Part shown: positions 20,079 to 32,373 of the stretch, in pieces | Position numbering within the stretch: position 1 is the first letter of the stretch | Layout: the number at the start of each line of letters is the position of its first letter | Translations under genes and position numbers: made by a program | DNA from: Micropterix aruncella | Taxonomy: Eukaryota > Arthropoda > Insecta > Lepidoptera > Micropterigidae | DNA: 64,000 nt | Reading direction: 5' to 3' | Assembly (NCBI GenBank): GCA_944548615.1 | Contig: OX155963.1 | Location: 23,121,711 to 23,185,710, forward strand | Notes under the pieces: model-generated | The model's database searches: none | The model's input: the letters and a program-made list of their open reading frames with translations, nothing else | What the model was told of the DNA's origin: nothing

Positions 20079-20175
20079 GGGCTGACCCCTGCGATTATCC
20101 CTAATGCGGATAACTCGGGCGCGTATTTTTTCGTAGTGGGGACGAGCGTACGCGCCATCCGCGATATCATTCTAA
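20079..20175 (+). pseudogene. U1 snRNA 3'-half fragment, copy 3
   Basis: Matches U1 from about nucleotide 79 to the 3' end (20164), plus the shared TATCATTCTAA. The Sm-type site has decayed (ATTTTTTCG) and the last stem reads CATCCGCGA. The 5' half, including the splice-site pairing region, is missing. Non-functional. Confidence 0.85.
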
Positions 20176-22165
20176 TCTGTTTTATTTCACTCAGTCAACA
20201 TGAAACATGATATTGGTTTAGTAAACTATGCTACAGTCAAGTAGAATTTAGACATACTCTCGGACGAGAGTTTTCTTGACAAGCACAAGTCAATAAATAG
20301 AGTTGTGATTAAGTGTGCACGTAAATGAAGAAAAAACATGATTTATTTATGTAGAGCATTCTTGCCTTCAACATATTGTTCTTGTTATGAAATATTATGT
20401 TATAAAAAATCTTTATCGCCAAGCAGCTCAACGCAATGAACCTGTCCAGATCAACTTCGACTTGCCGTTTTCCCCTTTCGGAATTTCCAAACACGCTTAT
20501 CCTTATTTCATTAGGGAAGTAATTCACCCAAATTTTGTGTTTCCAACCTGATCCGTTTTGGAGGTACGCGTTTAACGTACATAAATTAAATTTCTCTTTA
20601 CTCTTCCCCCCCCCCCCCCCACTTCCCCTCGCCCACTTGGGATTGAAATTGTTCCCAAAATGGCGTGTGATTACGCCACGAGCGATAACGTAATTCTAAA
20701 ATTGTACATCTCTAACTTCAGTAGCTTCGGCTGTGAGCTAAAGAGAGCTTCAGTACTGTGGCTTTCAAAGTATTAGATAATCTTTCGTAACTGTTTAGTT
20801 TTAATCCTAAAGTAACAGAGACTAGTACAAAACATATTCCTGTTTACACGGAGGGCATTTTGATTGTTCAGATTTCTCTGTCGGTTCAAAAGTTACTGTA
20901 GTGAAACCGAAATTATGCCGCCATTTTCCAATATGGCGGCTCAAGCTCATGGGTACTTTTGTTATTACATGACTGTCTAGACTACTTTTATTATTACATG
21001 ACTGCCATGACTAACTACACTAGACCAGACTGTTCTGGAGTGATACATGTAATATAATTTAATATATAGTACACCTATTTTTTACACGATTGCCCCAAAA
21101 AAAGAGTGTAATGTGTTCAGGGTTCATCCATGTATGTTTTCTGTTTCTCTATTCCACCATAACTTCTAAACGCTTGAAACGCTTTAGAAGTGTGTGATAT
21201 TGTTAGAATCGTTATGTCATCCCGAGTGTTATATGGTACCTAAACTGTCCAAACGTCAAAAAATACCGGTTTAAATGTCCAAATGTCAATAAACTAACAT
21301 AAATATATTATCATGTTTAGTGTCAAATGAAAGATCTGATTATGACATGACATTACGGATATATACATCTATATTTATGGATAAATATATAAACCACAAA
21401 TAGTTTATTTAAAAAACCGTAATATAAATAATTATAAATACAATATTTTACTTTTTGTAACGGCAGCGTGTTTTATAATAATATTGTTTTTAATATATTT
21501 ACTTCTTACATATTTACTTGTGACATTGTGACTTGTGACATAATATTGACAGCGCTGCCTCGGGGATACGCCAGGAATGTGGCATATTCTCGAGGCAAGA
21601 TGTTCATTTTGACATCTCATACCTGAGCAAAAGTCGAAATTCGCAGGTCGACGTCAATGTTAAAAAAACCAAACGGTCAGTCGAATTTGCTTCATAATAA
21701 AGGGCCGACTTTTCATGTCTCCCCATTTACCCACATTTGCCGTGTAACGTAACTAACCGACGCGAAGGATACACGCGACGACTGCAATAAGTTATGTTGA
21801 TCAGGTAATCATATCTGCAAAGGAGTTGGGACAACCAAAAAAAGGCCAAGCGTGATATATCGTAAATGCGCAAAATAAACGTATGATAAGCGCCTCGTGA
21901 AACTCTTGCAATTCTATGAACTCCTGCTAATGACATGTCTGAAAAATATCGACTCTCGCAAATTTAATAATAATTAGGTAAGGTATATATAATTTTATAT
22001 ATAATAAAATGTTATCAGCCATTTATATTTTTGGGAAACCGGTAGTTGTTGGCAAATATGACTCCATCTTGTCATAAACGATTATGAAAAAAATCATTTT
22101 GGAATTTTTTACAACGAGAATTAGCGGACTAAGACCATTTTTTACACGAAAAAAACTCGTAGTCA
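20176..22165. other. Non-coding, mixed composition
   Basis: No domain-bearing frame. A poly-C run lies at 20607-20620. GCCGCCATTTTCCAATATGGCGGC at about 20916-20939 is a perfect-arm hairpin. 21230-21300 has repeated TGTCCAAA.GTCAA words. Otherwise nothing recognised. Confidence 0.4.
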
Positions 22166-22480
22166 TTGATTGGGCTCGATTGCGTTTCTTCGTGAACTAA
22201 AATCGTAAATTAGTCCGTGTGAACGTGACAGAGCAATACGCTAGAGCGGAGTGTAAGATGACCGGTTATCACTTTTTCGCACTAGAACTGCCCGCCAAGG
22301 TCAAATCTTACACCGCACGAAATATGCTCGAATTTATTCGGACGAGTATAAGTTCGGTAGGTAGTATTTATCGACGATCGTTCGTTTCATATCCCGCTCT
22401 AACATATTGCTCTGTCTCGTTCGCTTGGACTAATTTTAGTTTTAGTTCACGAAGAAACGCAATCGGGCCCATTGTGGTCA
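22166..22480. mobile_element. MITE with ~80-bp terminal inverted repeats
   Basis: The left arm GATTGCGTTTCTTCGTGAAC, then GACAGAGCAATACGCTAGAG, is complemented on the right by the reverse of GTTCACGAAGAAACGCAATC. The element is about 315 bp. A solo left arm of the same family lies at 50555-50640. The open frame inside (22219-22500) crosses the arms and is not taken as a gene. No target duplication could be read. Confidence 0.75.
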
Positions 22481-24360
22481 AAATAGTTCTACTTTTTTAA
22501 TATGTTGCTAGTACCTACGCCAATAGCGAGAAACCAAGTATTGCAGCTTTTAAAAACCTGTGAAAAATGCTCTCATAACAACTATATTTTGTATACACCT
22601 AAGAAACCATGTTTATGACATAACAACAGTCCAACTGCAAAAAAAACATTGTGTAGCAGTATAATATATTGACAATCTAGTAAACTCCTACTTAAAAAAA
22701 CTAGTAAAGAGACAGACAACAGAAGAAAACAAACAGCACATTTATGAAGACTTCCTTGAAATGCAGTAAAATCGATACGGTTGAACTGACCTTGTTCTGC
22801 TCCCAAGCCAACCGTGCATGCCGGTCACTTGTATCAGGGTAGCATAGCGCCGTAGGATAGTGGAGCTGCATTGCAATTGCTCCCTTGTGGAGTATTCTAT
22901 CCTCGAGGGGCGCGGCGCTCGAATGTGAACACTTCCTCTGACGTCACTGAATCCTAACTAAGAGAAAAGGAGAATGCCAACCTGACTGACTCGCTCACTC
23001 ATTCATAAACGACGCTTTTAAAGTAACAGAGACTTCAAACTTTGCAGGAAGTTTCCTTTTAAATTAATAATGGTGCCTTTGAATCCACAAGAATCCGACC
23101 CCTAACTAAACGACAAAAGAAAGATTTAAATTTTAACAGGTAAAATTCATTACTCCGTAGTGGATATACGATTACGAAATTCAGGTCAGTATTCCTCTTA
23201 CAAAATAAATTTTAAAAACACATAATCGAGGGTTATGGAAATGATCCTTAAAGGGATAAATATATATTTTTAATTTAACAAATTTGAAATTTGGTTGAAA
23301 TATTCTCGAGAGGAAATTAAGGGATATAAGTACGTGCTCGAGGGTTTTGAAAAAAACACCCTTATTGGGCGAAACGGGGAGAAATTGTAGAGATCAATTG
23401 GAATATTTAAGGACCATTACAAGAATATGTTATTAAAGGAAGATTTTCAGAAGCCAAAGATTTTTAGGTTTTTTTAGAATTATTTCATGTTAATTCTGTT
23501 ATTATTATGGTTAGGTTTGTTGATTATATTTTTTTATCGTTATTATTTGATGTTGATTATTTTAATTGTTTTTTTTTTATATTTTATGATTAATTTTATT
23601 TTAATTATTTTCATTTCATTAAATACGTCTTCGAGGGGTTATACGACGAACCTCCCCGAAGGGGGTCAAAGAATGGGTTGGTTTCCACTTTTTATTTAAA
23701 TAACATAAAAAGTGCTAGAAATTTAAGTCGTAATATTAGTATATCGTCGCGTAGTCACATGACTACATATATACTCGCAGTTACACGAGTACATATACAC
23801 TATAATATGTACTAACTAAATTCTACCAAGGCAAAGCCGGGTAATTCCGCTGGTTTGGTAACAAAAGGAGGTAAAGCTAGAGTTGCGTTTTTTGTTTTTG
23901 ATGGGTATTCCAGTCCAATCCAAAAGACATTCGGTAGTTCTGATTCAATATTATTTTCAAGACGAGTGCTGATAGATATTGCCTGTAGGCATTATTGCCT
24001 CTAGGCATAGGCCTGTAGGTAATATAGATATTGCCTCCAGAATATTGCCGGTAGGCAATAAGCTAGCCTTATCTTTTTAATAAAGCGTATATTATTAATA
24101 ATAGTAATAATCGATCTACATATAAGATGGACGGTTTATTTAGGTTAACAGATTTTGTACACGGCCGATGTCCTTGTATCCTAGGAATTATTCTAAGAAG
24201 GATTTCATGAATTCCGGTTGGATAATAAATGATGCTTTTATTATTGCCGATGATTTAATAATTTTGGCTAAAATAAATAAACGATTGCTCTAAAATTCAA
24301 ACGAACCTTGATTTACTTTCTGCATGAAGCTTTGAGAACGAAATGGCCTACATATATAAT
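22481..24360. other. Non-coding; repeat debris
   Basis: 22975-23110 has CTGACTGACTCGCTCACTC and a common lepidopteran-type repeat ending. 23480-23620 is a T-rich low-complexity patch that yields a spurious hydrophobic frame. 23970-24065 has several alternating ATTGCCTGTAGGCA-like short palindromes. Confidence 0.4.
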
Positions 24361-24362
24361 AT

Positions 24363-24430
24363 ACGGGTGAGTTTTAATAAACCGGCATCCTTTAAGGGGG
24401 TGACTAAGTAAGCAACTTTTGATTAAAAAA
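24363..24430 (-). repeat. Family F foldback MITE, single arm
   Basis: GGGTGAGTTTTAATAAACCG, then GCATCC...GGGGTGA..AGTAAGCAACTTTTGA, corresponds to one arm of the elements at 10103 and 49426. The other arm is missing. Confidence 0.55.
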
Positions 24431-24474
24431 AATTGGGAAAATAAAAAAAACAATTGCGGCACTGCAGGATGATA

Positions 24475-25215
24475 GCGAATGGTTTCGTGCAGCTTGGGCC
24501 ATAAGATCTATTGTGTTTCTAGGGTCGGCCAAACTCACGATTCAGCTCCTATTCAGTAGCCTCCCCGTGTTAGGGACTACCCGGGAAGGACTCTCGCGTC
24601 TCAGGCCCCACGGCTGGTGGATCCGTTTCCCCTGGGGGATTGCCCTCCTTCGTTACTGGACGGTTTGCGCACCGCGCGGCGTCAGCCAATCGGCTGTGCA
24701 CTTTAACTAATTACTGAAGGGTGTGGAGACTATGAAAATATACTGTCTCCTAAGCAGCGGAGGTGGATGTTGAACTGTCGTCAATTACTCTTGAAATGAC
24801 CAATTCGCTACCCGATCCTGAATTCAGAGCCGAGCAAAAGATGCCAAGTGGTCTGCGATAGATTCAACTGAATCACCGCTGAATATACGGCAGGTGGACG
24901 CCGCGCAACCGACTTCGGACCCGTAGCCAGTCGGGAGGTCGGAGGTATCCTAATGATTCATTCTTGAAGGAGATATCCTGTCAAAACTGGTAGTCAGTGG
25001 GCGAGTCAGTTGTCCGGTGCCTCTGATGGGCATGTTGGCTTTGCTGGACGGTATATTGTACTCGTCCCAAAGTCTTCTACGCTCACCTCACTTGAGATAG
25101 AACGATCACTATCGTTAAAACTTTATGGGATGACGGGTTAGCCCGTTGTAGTTGACAACTTTAAATGTACGCAGACGACGCCATCTTTATGACGACGAGC
25201 CTGGTACACTCAGGA
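24475..25215 (+). repeat. Noncoding repeat family M, copy 2
   Basis: Starts near GGTTTCGTGCAGCTTGGGCC and ends near AGCCCGTTGTAGTTGACAAC. Collinear with 33227-33937. Frames differ between copies. Confidence 0.7.
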
Positions 25216-26166
25216 AGGCCGAAAACGAGTGGAATTATTTATTTATTTATTTTCATCATTTTTAACGACGGACGCCAAAAAATAAAATTCTAGCCGGCAT
25301 GGAAAATCTCAGTCAGTTATACCAAGAGCACATGTTTGGATAGCAGGTTTTTCGCATTTAGCGTCGAGTAAGGCGGGCAAAGAAAGTATCGCGTCGAGCG
25401 GCAAAGGAAAAGAGAGGCTCATAAATTAAACGGGTCATAGCACTCACACAGGTAATGAACGTAATACACCATTTTTATCATATTATTTTAATTTTAATAT
25501 AATAAATTTCATAGTGACATCAGTGGTCTTTTATAATAGCGGTATCAGGATATCAAAAGTGGGTAGGAGTAGGACGAATAGTCTTGAATGCGTAACTCCT
25601 ATAAATATTAAGCTTTAAATGTCATAAGACAAAATTTAGATATTACATATTCATTCGGGTGTTTTTTTTCATATTCATTGATTAAATTTTGCAAAAACTT
25701 CTACATCTCGCCCCGTAAACATTGAATTTTCATTATATATACATTCAACCACTTTTATTTATCACAGCGAATATTTTTTCGACAAAACTAAAGCAATAAT
25801 AATTTGCTGTTTTGTTTTCAAACTTTTGGCCAATTTTTGGCAAATATATAATAAAAATAAGCTTTGGATTTTGGTTCCTTTCCTGTGGTCAAATAGCACA
25901 AGCAAACAAGTTCGTTTTTCTCGTATTCCTTGGAGTAAATGGGTATTTTCATGGATGCATCTGTCTCTTTTGCAGGATTTTCGGCGACATCGACGGCGCT
26001 CGACTTAAAGTATAACTACGAAACTACTACACCAATCATAAAAAGAACAACTGCACAATGATTGCATTGAAATTTCGAATATAGAATATTGAACTATCAT
26101 TTTGTAAAACAATTAGATAATTATGAATAAATAAATATGAGAACGTCAAAGAAGTGAAAAAAACGC
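25216..26166. other. Non-coding; no assigned gene
   Basis: An open stretch at 25812-26015 has a possible acceptor (TCTCTTTTGCAG at 25968) but no recognisable domain and no partner exon. AT-rich elsewhere. Confidence 0.35.
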
Positions 26167-26245
26167 GCGACCAGATTTGGTCGACTCGTACTCAACGGAT
26201 AATTGTTTCGCGACCAGATTTGGTTGACTCGTACTCAACGGGACA
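26167..26245 (+). repeat. Two-unit tandem duplication, ~44 bp period
   Basis: GCGACCAGATTTGGTCGACT is followed by CGTACTCAACGG, and the block repeats at about 26210 with one change (GGTTGACT). Confidence 0.85.
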
Positions 26246-27344
26246 ATAATTTAAGACCGTTGTACGTCCGTTTGTATCAGGAGATTATGTTTTAGCAGGA
26301 GTTGATGTTATGAATGGAATTCATTGTTTTGATATATTTTGTTATGAGATTGTCCAAGTATCATTCTCAATCAAGCGAGAGAGTTGTTGAGTCAGAGTCA
26401 CGATCGCCTAAACTAACTAAATAACAATTTATTAACAAATACATCATTCCAAAAATGATTTTGTTGGTGTTTGTTTCTTTTCTTCTTTCTTATAGCGCCA
26501 TAAATACATAAAAACACCATGGTGACTGACGACAAATTAACCATTTTGGACACAATCTTTGGTAACAATTTGTTGGTAACGATTATGCATCTTGTATACT
26601 TAATATAATGGAATAAACAAAACAGGTGAATTGCAAATAATCGAATTGTGTGGGTAGTGTTTTTTGTGCGGTAGTTTGATCGAAATTCTGGTGATCGAAA
26701 CAAATAACAGTATCGTAGTGGAAGCGCATTATCAGGCGTTCATACATTCATAGGAGACGACGGAATCGTACTTATCAAGCAAAAGATGTTGAGAATATTG
26801 AAGACTGGAGCTACTGTTATTGTTAGTGTATTCCATAAAATAATAAATTTCTAACCATTATTTTTAGCCTCCACCTGTAGACGTAGATAGATAGATATTC
26901 TTTATTGTACATTTTGGACGTGTGTTTAGTTTGAATAGTGCTTTAGAACTCATTTTCTTTCTCAAAAGCTTTCTCAACGCTGTAGTTTATTATCCCTTCG
27001 TCTTAAAATATTATAGAGTTTAAGGGTTCTTTGAATTTTGTGGAACATTTTTTAATTTTATATTCCCGCATCCGCCGTTATACCGAAAGATCAATTTCGT
27101 TATAATCATCGATATGTAGTGACAGGCGTTCATAAAGGCGTAGGAGATGACAAACGATGTACATTCGAACTGCTTCTCATTTTATGTAGGGTACGATTAT
27201 CGTTGCCGCTCTTTCTAGCTCCGATCGCTCTGTTTATCTGGCAACTCGAAATCGTCTCGCTTGGGTATATATGTATAACTTGACATTAGTTAGCCCAATT
27301 CAATTAGTCAATTTATACATCCTACCTGCCAAAAGGTCATGTAA
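26246..27344. other. Non-coding; repeat ends
   Basis: 26235-26305 holds a fragment of repeat family D (AAGACCGTTGTACGTCC, ATCAGGAG). ATCAGGCGTTCATA at 26734 and CAGGCGTTCATA at 27124 are copies of the recurring ATGAACGCCTGATAC motif. The frame at 26413-26703 (minus) has no recognisable domain. Confidence 0.4.
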
Positions 27345-27900
27345 TTCTACTTTACTTTACCGGCCCAACAACCGACGAGGAGGTATAGTATTGTGAACGC
27401 ATTAAAAAAATCGTGATGAAGACGAATATATATATATATATATTATATATTTTGACGTATCTCATATACAAACTGTATTAATAATATTTAAATTCAGCCA
27501 TTTAAATGTATGGCGGAATCAAATATTTCAATTTGCGAGGCCACGCGTTTGCGATTATAATTTTTAAATAAGCAGCGACGCACGTTCAAGTTCAAATTTT
27601 ATTTTGTCACTTCGCACGATCGAAATTCGATTTTTTACGTTCCCGGCCTAGCAACCGACGCGGAGGGAAAGTATTGTGAACGCGCTAAAATTTCCGTCGA
27701 TTAAGACCCTTTTTAGACTGAAGTGTCTGTGAGTCTGTCTGTACGTGTCTGTGCTGTGTATTCCTCCACGATAGCGCCCAAACGCTTAATCCGATTGAGT
27801 TGAAATTTGGAATGCAGACGTCACTTCGTCAAGGCAAGAGCTGAAAACTTAGATTTATTTAAATCGGTATTCTTACAGCTACATAGTTATTACGATATTA
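27345..27900 (+). repeat. Dispersed repeat family K, two adjacent copies
   Basis: 27345-27640 starts CTTTACCGGCCCAACAACCG and continues GTATTGTGAACGC; its middle is replaced by (TA)n. 27640-27900 starts CCCGGCCTAGCAACCGACG and carries CCTCCACGATAGCGCCC and AACGCTTAATCCGATTGAG. The same words occur at 12800, 40373 and 55550. Confidence 0.6.
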
Positions 27901-28397
27901 CTACCATCCACAATGATTTTATTCGTTACTTTAAGTCTGACAAAGCCTATACGGTAATTTAAACCCACTTAGCGTATTTAAATAAGCATGGAAATATATG
28001 GCTTCGCCTATTTTACGTTAAATAGCAGAAAATATTTAATTATAATTCGAAACAAAAATGCCAGACTGTCACCCATCCCAAGTACTGTGTATTCGATATG
28101 TGATTATGGAAGATAGCGAGAGCTCTTTCTAAACATCGTTATAATTTATTGGTTAGCCTCACCGTATACGGTGAGGCTAACCTTATCTTATAAATAACAG
28201 AATTCGCATACTTCTTGTTCTCGCATGAATGACTGATACATAAAACGCAAAAAAAGATGAGGTGGCTCTTTGCATTGGAATGGAGGTGGGTGGAATAGCA
28301 TTTCGACGACGCTATTTATCAGGAGGTCATAAAATAGCAGAAGTGTGCGTGCACTGCACTGCACATTTTATGGAAAAAGCAACAGCCAACGCGAAGC
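27901..28397. other. Non-coding
   Basis: GACTGTCACCCATCCCAAGTACTG at 28068 faintly resembles the 5S rRNA 3' region, but too weakly to call. CACCGTATACGGTGAGGCTAACC near 28160 forms a short hairpin. Confidence 0.35.
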
Positions 28398-28405
28398 GTC
28401 GCTAC

Positions 28406-29811
28406 TAGCGATTTCGGTCTCGGTGAGGTTTCTGGTCCCGGGACCGGTCTCGCATTTTAAAACCTAGTCTCGGGACTCTCGAGCGATTCGAGACTAGCTA
28501 TGTTTTTTAATTAAATTTCAAAATAATCAATATAAATGAAAATACAAGTATTTGAGACATACTATATTAAAAATCAGTGGTAAAATAGTACTAGTGCTGT
28601 CGAAACATTATTTTTGCTTGCGCAAGTAATGTGTTCGAAGAACACTTAGTGCACAAATCATCTCATCAGACAAGTGTGACCGGAGGCGGCTATAAAATAA
28701 GCCTGCAGACGAAAAAGCTCTTTCGGTCTCTACGGTTGTTGGTGTTACAGTCAGCAAGTATTTGTGTATACGTGATAGGTATTTGCCTTTAAGTCCCCCA
28801 TTTTCATACAAAGCTTTTTCTATATTGATGGTCAGGTCCAAATCAGTGTTATCCACAGTACGCGCTTTGGGGCAACTGAGTACCTTCCTCAACTCACGTT
28901 CCAGCTCTTTTTGTGGTGTTTCTTTTTTAACATCCTCTGGCTGTGTAACTGAGGTTTGTGGAGACTGTTGAGTAACTGAAGAATAACTGTCATCTAATCT
29001 TTGGTAAAGCTTTATTATGGATTCATTCATTGTAGCGCTGGAAGCCTTTAGAAAAGCCTCTTCATCTTGTGAGTGGTCAAAGTAACCCTCAGAGTTGTGC
29101 AAATATTGTAGAATACTGGATTCCGTTAGACGAAACTGTTGTATCCTATTATGTATTGCTTCGGCGAGTGAATTAGCGTATACATTATCTGGCTTACTTC
29201 CTAATTTTCTTAAGCAGAACTTGAGAGTAGTATCCGCTGTCAGTCATGTTGCATCGCGTCTACAAATAGCTTCAATACCGGCTTTCACGATGCTTAGCAC
29301 ATTAGAAATGTTTTCTAGCGTTTTGATCTCTTCTTCAGTAAAATTGATTGTCAATCAAACTCTTTTCGATGGCTGGCATAAGTTTTAAAAAACGCGCTAA
29401 CATGTCGGCTAGACTGCTCCACCTGGTTTTGCAATCTAGTACGAGAGTTAACTCTTTTCCAAAATCATCCTTGACGTGTTTTTGAAGAATATCGTCAGAT
29501 TTCGTTGGTGATTTTCGGAAAATCCTTACCACTTTTCTGACGTTTTCAATGAGAGCCTCATTTGTGGGAACACTTTCTTGTTTATCCACTACAGATACTT
29601 TTAAACGTAGTTTTGCTACTTAAATCTATGCTTTTAATGATATTGAGTATTAATGTGAATTATTAGGAAGGTAAAGTACTCGTACCAAAAAGTTTAAGAG
29701 CACTCTCGAAGTCCCGGGAAAAAATTCTCGGTCTCGGTATCGGTCTCGAAGTCGAAACCTTCGAGACCTCCCGGGATTTCGAGACTCGAGAGTCCCGGGA
29801 CGAAATCCCTA
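28406..29811 (-). mobile_element. Complete hAT element with 8-bp TSD
   Basis: 1406 bp. Ends are TAGCGATTTCGGTCTCGG on the left and, inverted on the right, TAGGGATTTCGTCCCGGG. Subterminal sequences repeat GGTCTCG, TCCCGGGA and CTCGAGAG. The element is flanked by a perfect 8-bp duplication, GTCGCTAC (28398-28405 and 29812-29819), diagnostic of hAT insertion. It encodes a broken transposase on the minus strand. The element is short for an autonomous hAT and keeps only the C-terminal coding part. Confidence 0.93.
28608..29589 (-). pseudogene. hAT transposase, C-terminal part, frameshifted and stopped
   Basis: Minus-strand frames read in order. First comes a segment (29589-29340) with a K-x-R-W-S-S-L motif typical of hAT cores. 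Then, after a frameshift near 29345, T-E-E-E-I-K-T-L-E-N-I-S-N-V. An in-frame TGA lies at 29246-29244. The final part (29100-28608) holds the hAT dimerisation domain: K-Y-L, V-T-P-T-T-V-E-T-E-R-A-F-S-S-A-G and R-L-S-like residues near the end. The N-terminal BED finger and the first catalytic residues are not seen within the element. At least two disabling changes make it non-functional. hAT transposases cut and paste their own elements using the terminal repeats described for 28406-29811. Confidence 0.88.
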
Positions 29812-29819
29812 GTCGCTAC

Positions 29820-30224
29820 GAGCGCCCATGGGTCCCATCCAGTATATACTGTAGGTAGTATCTGTAGAGCTTATGTTCTCCTTATAAAGTTAGCCTAACT
29901 ATTGCCGTCCTTCACAAAAAAATCTTATTTATAACGTAGCCTCAAAATGTTCGGCTACCTCTGTGTTCAGGGTTGTCATCCGTACGACGTAACAATAAAG
30001 AACCGTATTAACAAATGTTTCAAACATTCTCCCGCAACAATGTCTATATGATCCCGTGTGTCCCGCTGAAGTACTTGGGAGCTTGTTACGCAATATGTTC
30101 GAGATTTAAAAAAAAAACAAAACTTGCTTTTTTGCTCGTACTGAATCACCCACTTCGGATGTCGCTAAATTAAAACTCAACCTGTATACGCGTTGGTATA
30201 ATAAAGATGTGTATATCTTATTTT
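29820..30224. other. Non-coding, with one family F arm
   Basis: 30115-30190 (GCTCGTACTGAATCACCCAC, then ATTAAAACTCAACCTGTATA) is a single right arm of the foldback MITE family. The remainder is unassigned. Confidence 0.45.
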
Positions 30225-30499
30225 TTTTCCAGAAATATTTCCATTGACGTTAAATAAACGGAAAAACAAACACGAGTATTTTCAAATCATCTTTTTGGCG
30301 TTTTGAAACGAGCTCTTTAAATAATGATATCCGACTGATTTTGGGTTAGGGTAGGTTATACCTATTCAAATATTTGCTATAGGTATTGAAAATTTCATGG
30401 CCATAGCTTTAAATACTGGCTTAGATAATCGACGGTAATTCACATCCAGCCAGACAGACGGACGGACGGATTCCAGAGTCTCTTACCATTGGGTTTCCG

Positions 30500-31780
30500 T
30501 TTCACAATACTACAAATACTTTATATTTGACGTACCAGCTCCAGCAATTTTATTTATATAGCTACCCAGAGTGCCACTCCTGCAGATATAATGAATGACA
30601 GCGAAAACCGATGGCAACCTCCTTCTATCGCATGGAAGCTTAATAAAACCTACACAAACAGCAGCGGTCAACACACCCACAATTTTTAAAGAACACACAC
30701 AAGAACACAAATTTAAAAAGCCTAACCAGCGGCACAGAATAATAAAAAGTACTAACCAGGATTGTATTTATTTAATGCTTGTACAAAACTACAAAATAAA
30801 TCTAAAAAAACAATTCTCAGCACTAACTACATCGGGATCTCTTATGATAGCATAATTTCCTAATGATTGTAGGTGGAGACACCGCGTGGTCTTGATCACA
30901 ACGACCAGTGGCATTCTCTAATGCGGAGACCTTCAACTATCGCATGAACGCCTAATACAAGAAGCCATGTCACGACTGCGCAACCCACTTTCCGATGTCG
31001 CGATGTCGTGTGTCGTCGTCATAATCATCATTATTTTGCTTCCCAGTCTCAACTATTTAGATTTATATTTTAAAAGATTATTTTTTAACAACATTTTGCT
31101 GTACAAAATGTATTTTTTATCTTAATACTTAACATTATTATTAATAAAAATAAAATTACTTGTACAAGTGCTGATGATAAATAAAAATATTATTTAAAAA
31201 AAAACAAAATAACACTATATATTGCACTATATTGCATCGCCCACCCCAGAATACGTTGTAAATTTACTTTATAAAATAGTGACGCTAGCAGTAGAATTTA
31301 TACTATGTATTTATTTACTTTCAGTTGCTATTTATTAGTGTAAATAATTTAATTACTGTAAAATATAATTAATGGTATTAAAAAGCAAAACATATTCAAG
31401 TAAATCAAAAGTTTCATTGTCAGCAGGAAAATTACACGGAGTATTAAATTAAATTGATAAGTTTGACTTTTACTATTTTCTAATATAGGCCTCAATTTTT
31501 TATTGTTGTTAAAAAAAGGGTGTAATATGAAAACGACGCCTTTCCGACCTGAAAATACAATATTTATTAGTAGAAATTGTCATTTTTGCGATAATTAAAA
31601 ACGAACCTTACAATCTCAGTAATTCTGTCACAATTGATGACCGCTTAAAACACTAATGTTGCTGGGGGCAATTATTATTGTAATATTGCTGTGTTTAAGT
31701 GACATTGTCGAAAACCATGGACAAAACTAACTTCCCGGCGAGAAGATTAATCGACGGTATATCGTGGCTGCGTGAAAACC
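30500..31780. other. Conserved non-coding part of duplication copy A
   Basis: Matches 48400-50200. It includes a lepidopteran-type repeat end (GACGGACGGACGG, GGGTTTCCGTTTCACAATAC) and CGCATGAACGCCTAATACA, the recurring motif. The small frames at 30510-30855 are not conserved in copy B, so I do not call a gene. Confidence 0.5.
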
Positions 31781-31806
31781 TGTTTTTAACAACAGATTAA
31801 CCTTAA

Positions 31807-32068
31807 CCCTTCAGGCCTCGGCCCCTCAGCCAATTGACAAGTTGCTGTCCCAAAAATTTTTACTAAAAATTAGTAAAAAAATTTAATTACGACACCGTCT
31901 CATCAAAACATTAATTACTGCCAAACCACTGTACCCATAATTAAAATGAAACATATTAACATAATAAAACATAATAAAATCAAACAAATTAAATTAAAAT
32001 AAAATTAAAACGGGGCCGTCACCCTGAATCGAGTTGTGGCCGATATCGGCCAATCGGGGCCTGAGGGG
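31807..32068. mobile_element. piggyBac-type MITE, second copy
   Basis: 262 bp between TTAA at 31803-31806 and 32069-32072. It starts CCCTTCAGGCCTCGGCCCC and ends CAATCGGGGCCTGAGGGG, the inverse of the 18792-19054 copy. It shares the GGCCGATATCGGCC palindrome. Absent from the matching place in duplication copy B (about 50225), so inserted after the duplication or lost from B. Confidence 0.88.
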
Positions 32069-32072
32069 TTAA

Positions 32073-32373
32073 GGGCTCTCTAGACGATCAAGCATGCTTG
32101 TCAAGCTTCACGTCGCGGGCTGGGAAAGGATCGTAAACCGCAGGAAATATGCGAATATTTTTTTTTAAATTTTACCCAAAAAGCCTAATTTTGTAGTTTT
32201 ATACCAGGATCACGTCAATTACGTCTAATTAACGAGATTCCCTGGTATAAAAGTACAAAATTAGGAATTTTTGGTAATATTAAAAAAAAATATTTGGATA
32301 TTTTCCGCGGTTTATGATCCCCCCAGCCCGCGACGCGAAGCTTGACAAGCATGCTTGATCGTCTAGAGAGCCC
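32073..32373. mobile_element. 301-bp near-perfect foldback element
   Basis: GGGCTCTCTAGACGATCAAG at the left is matched by CTTGATCGTCTAGAGAGCCC at the right. Arms of about 130 bp surround a short centre near CAATTACGTCTAATTAACG. It lies directly against the TTAA of the preceding MITE; TTTA follows on the right, so a TTAA-type duplication may be imperfect. No coding capacity. Not present in duplication copy B. Confidence 0.85.

Noticed and set aside
23487..23699. Hydrophobic 70-codon frame resembling a membrane protein
   Set aside because: It is generated by a T-rich low-complexity run; the composition explains the hydrophobicity.
25812..26015. 67-codon frame with a possible splice acceptor
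   Set aside because: No partner exon, domain or paralogue was found; an isolated acceptor-like site in T-rich DNA is weak evidence.
28066..28095. Possible 5S rRNA piece (CACCCATCCCAAGTACTG)
   Set aside because: The match is only about 20 bases with a mismatch and does not extend on either side, unlike the 61.6-kb fragment.
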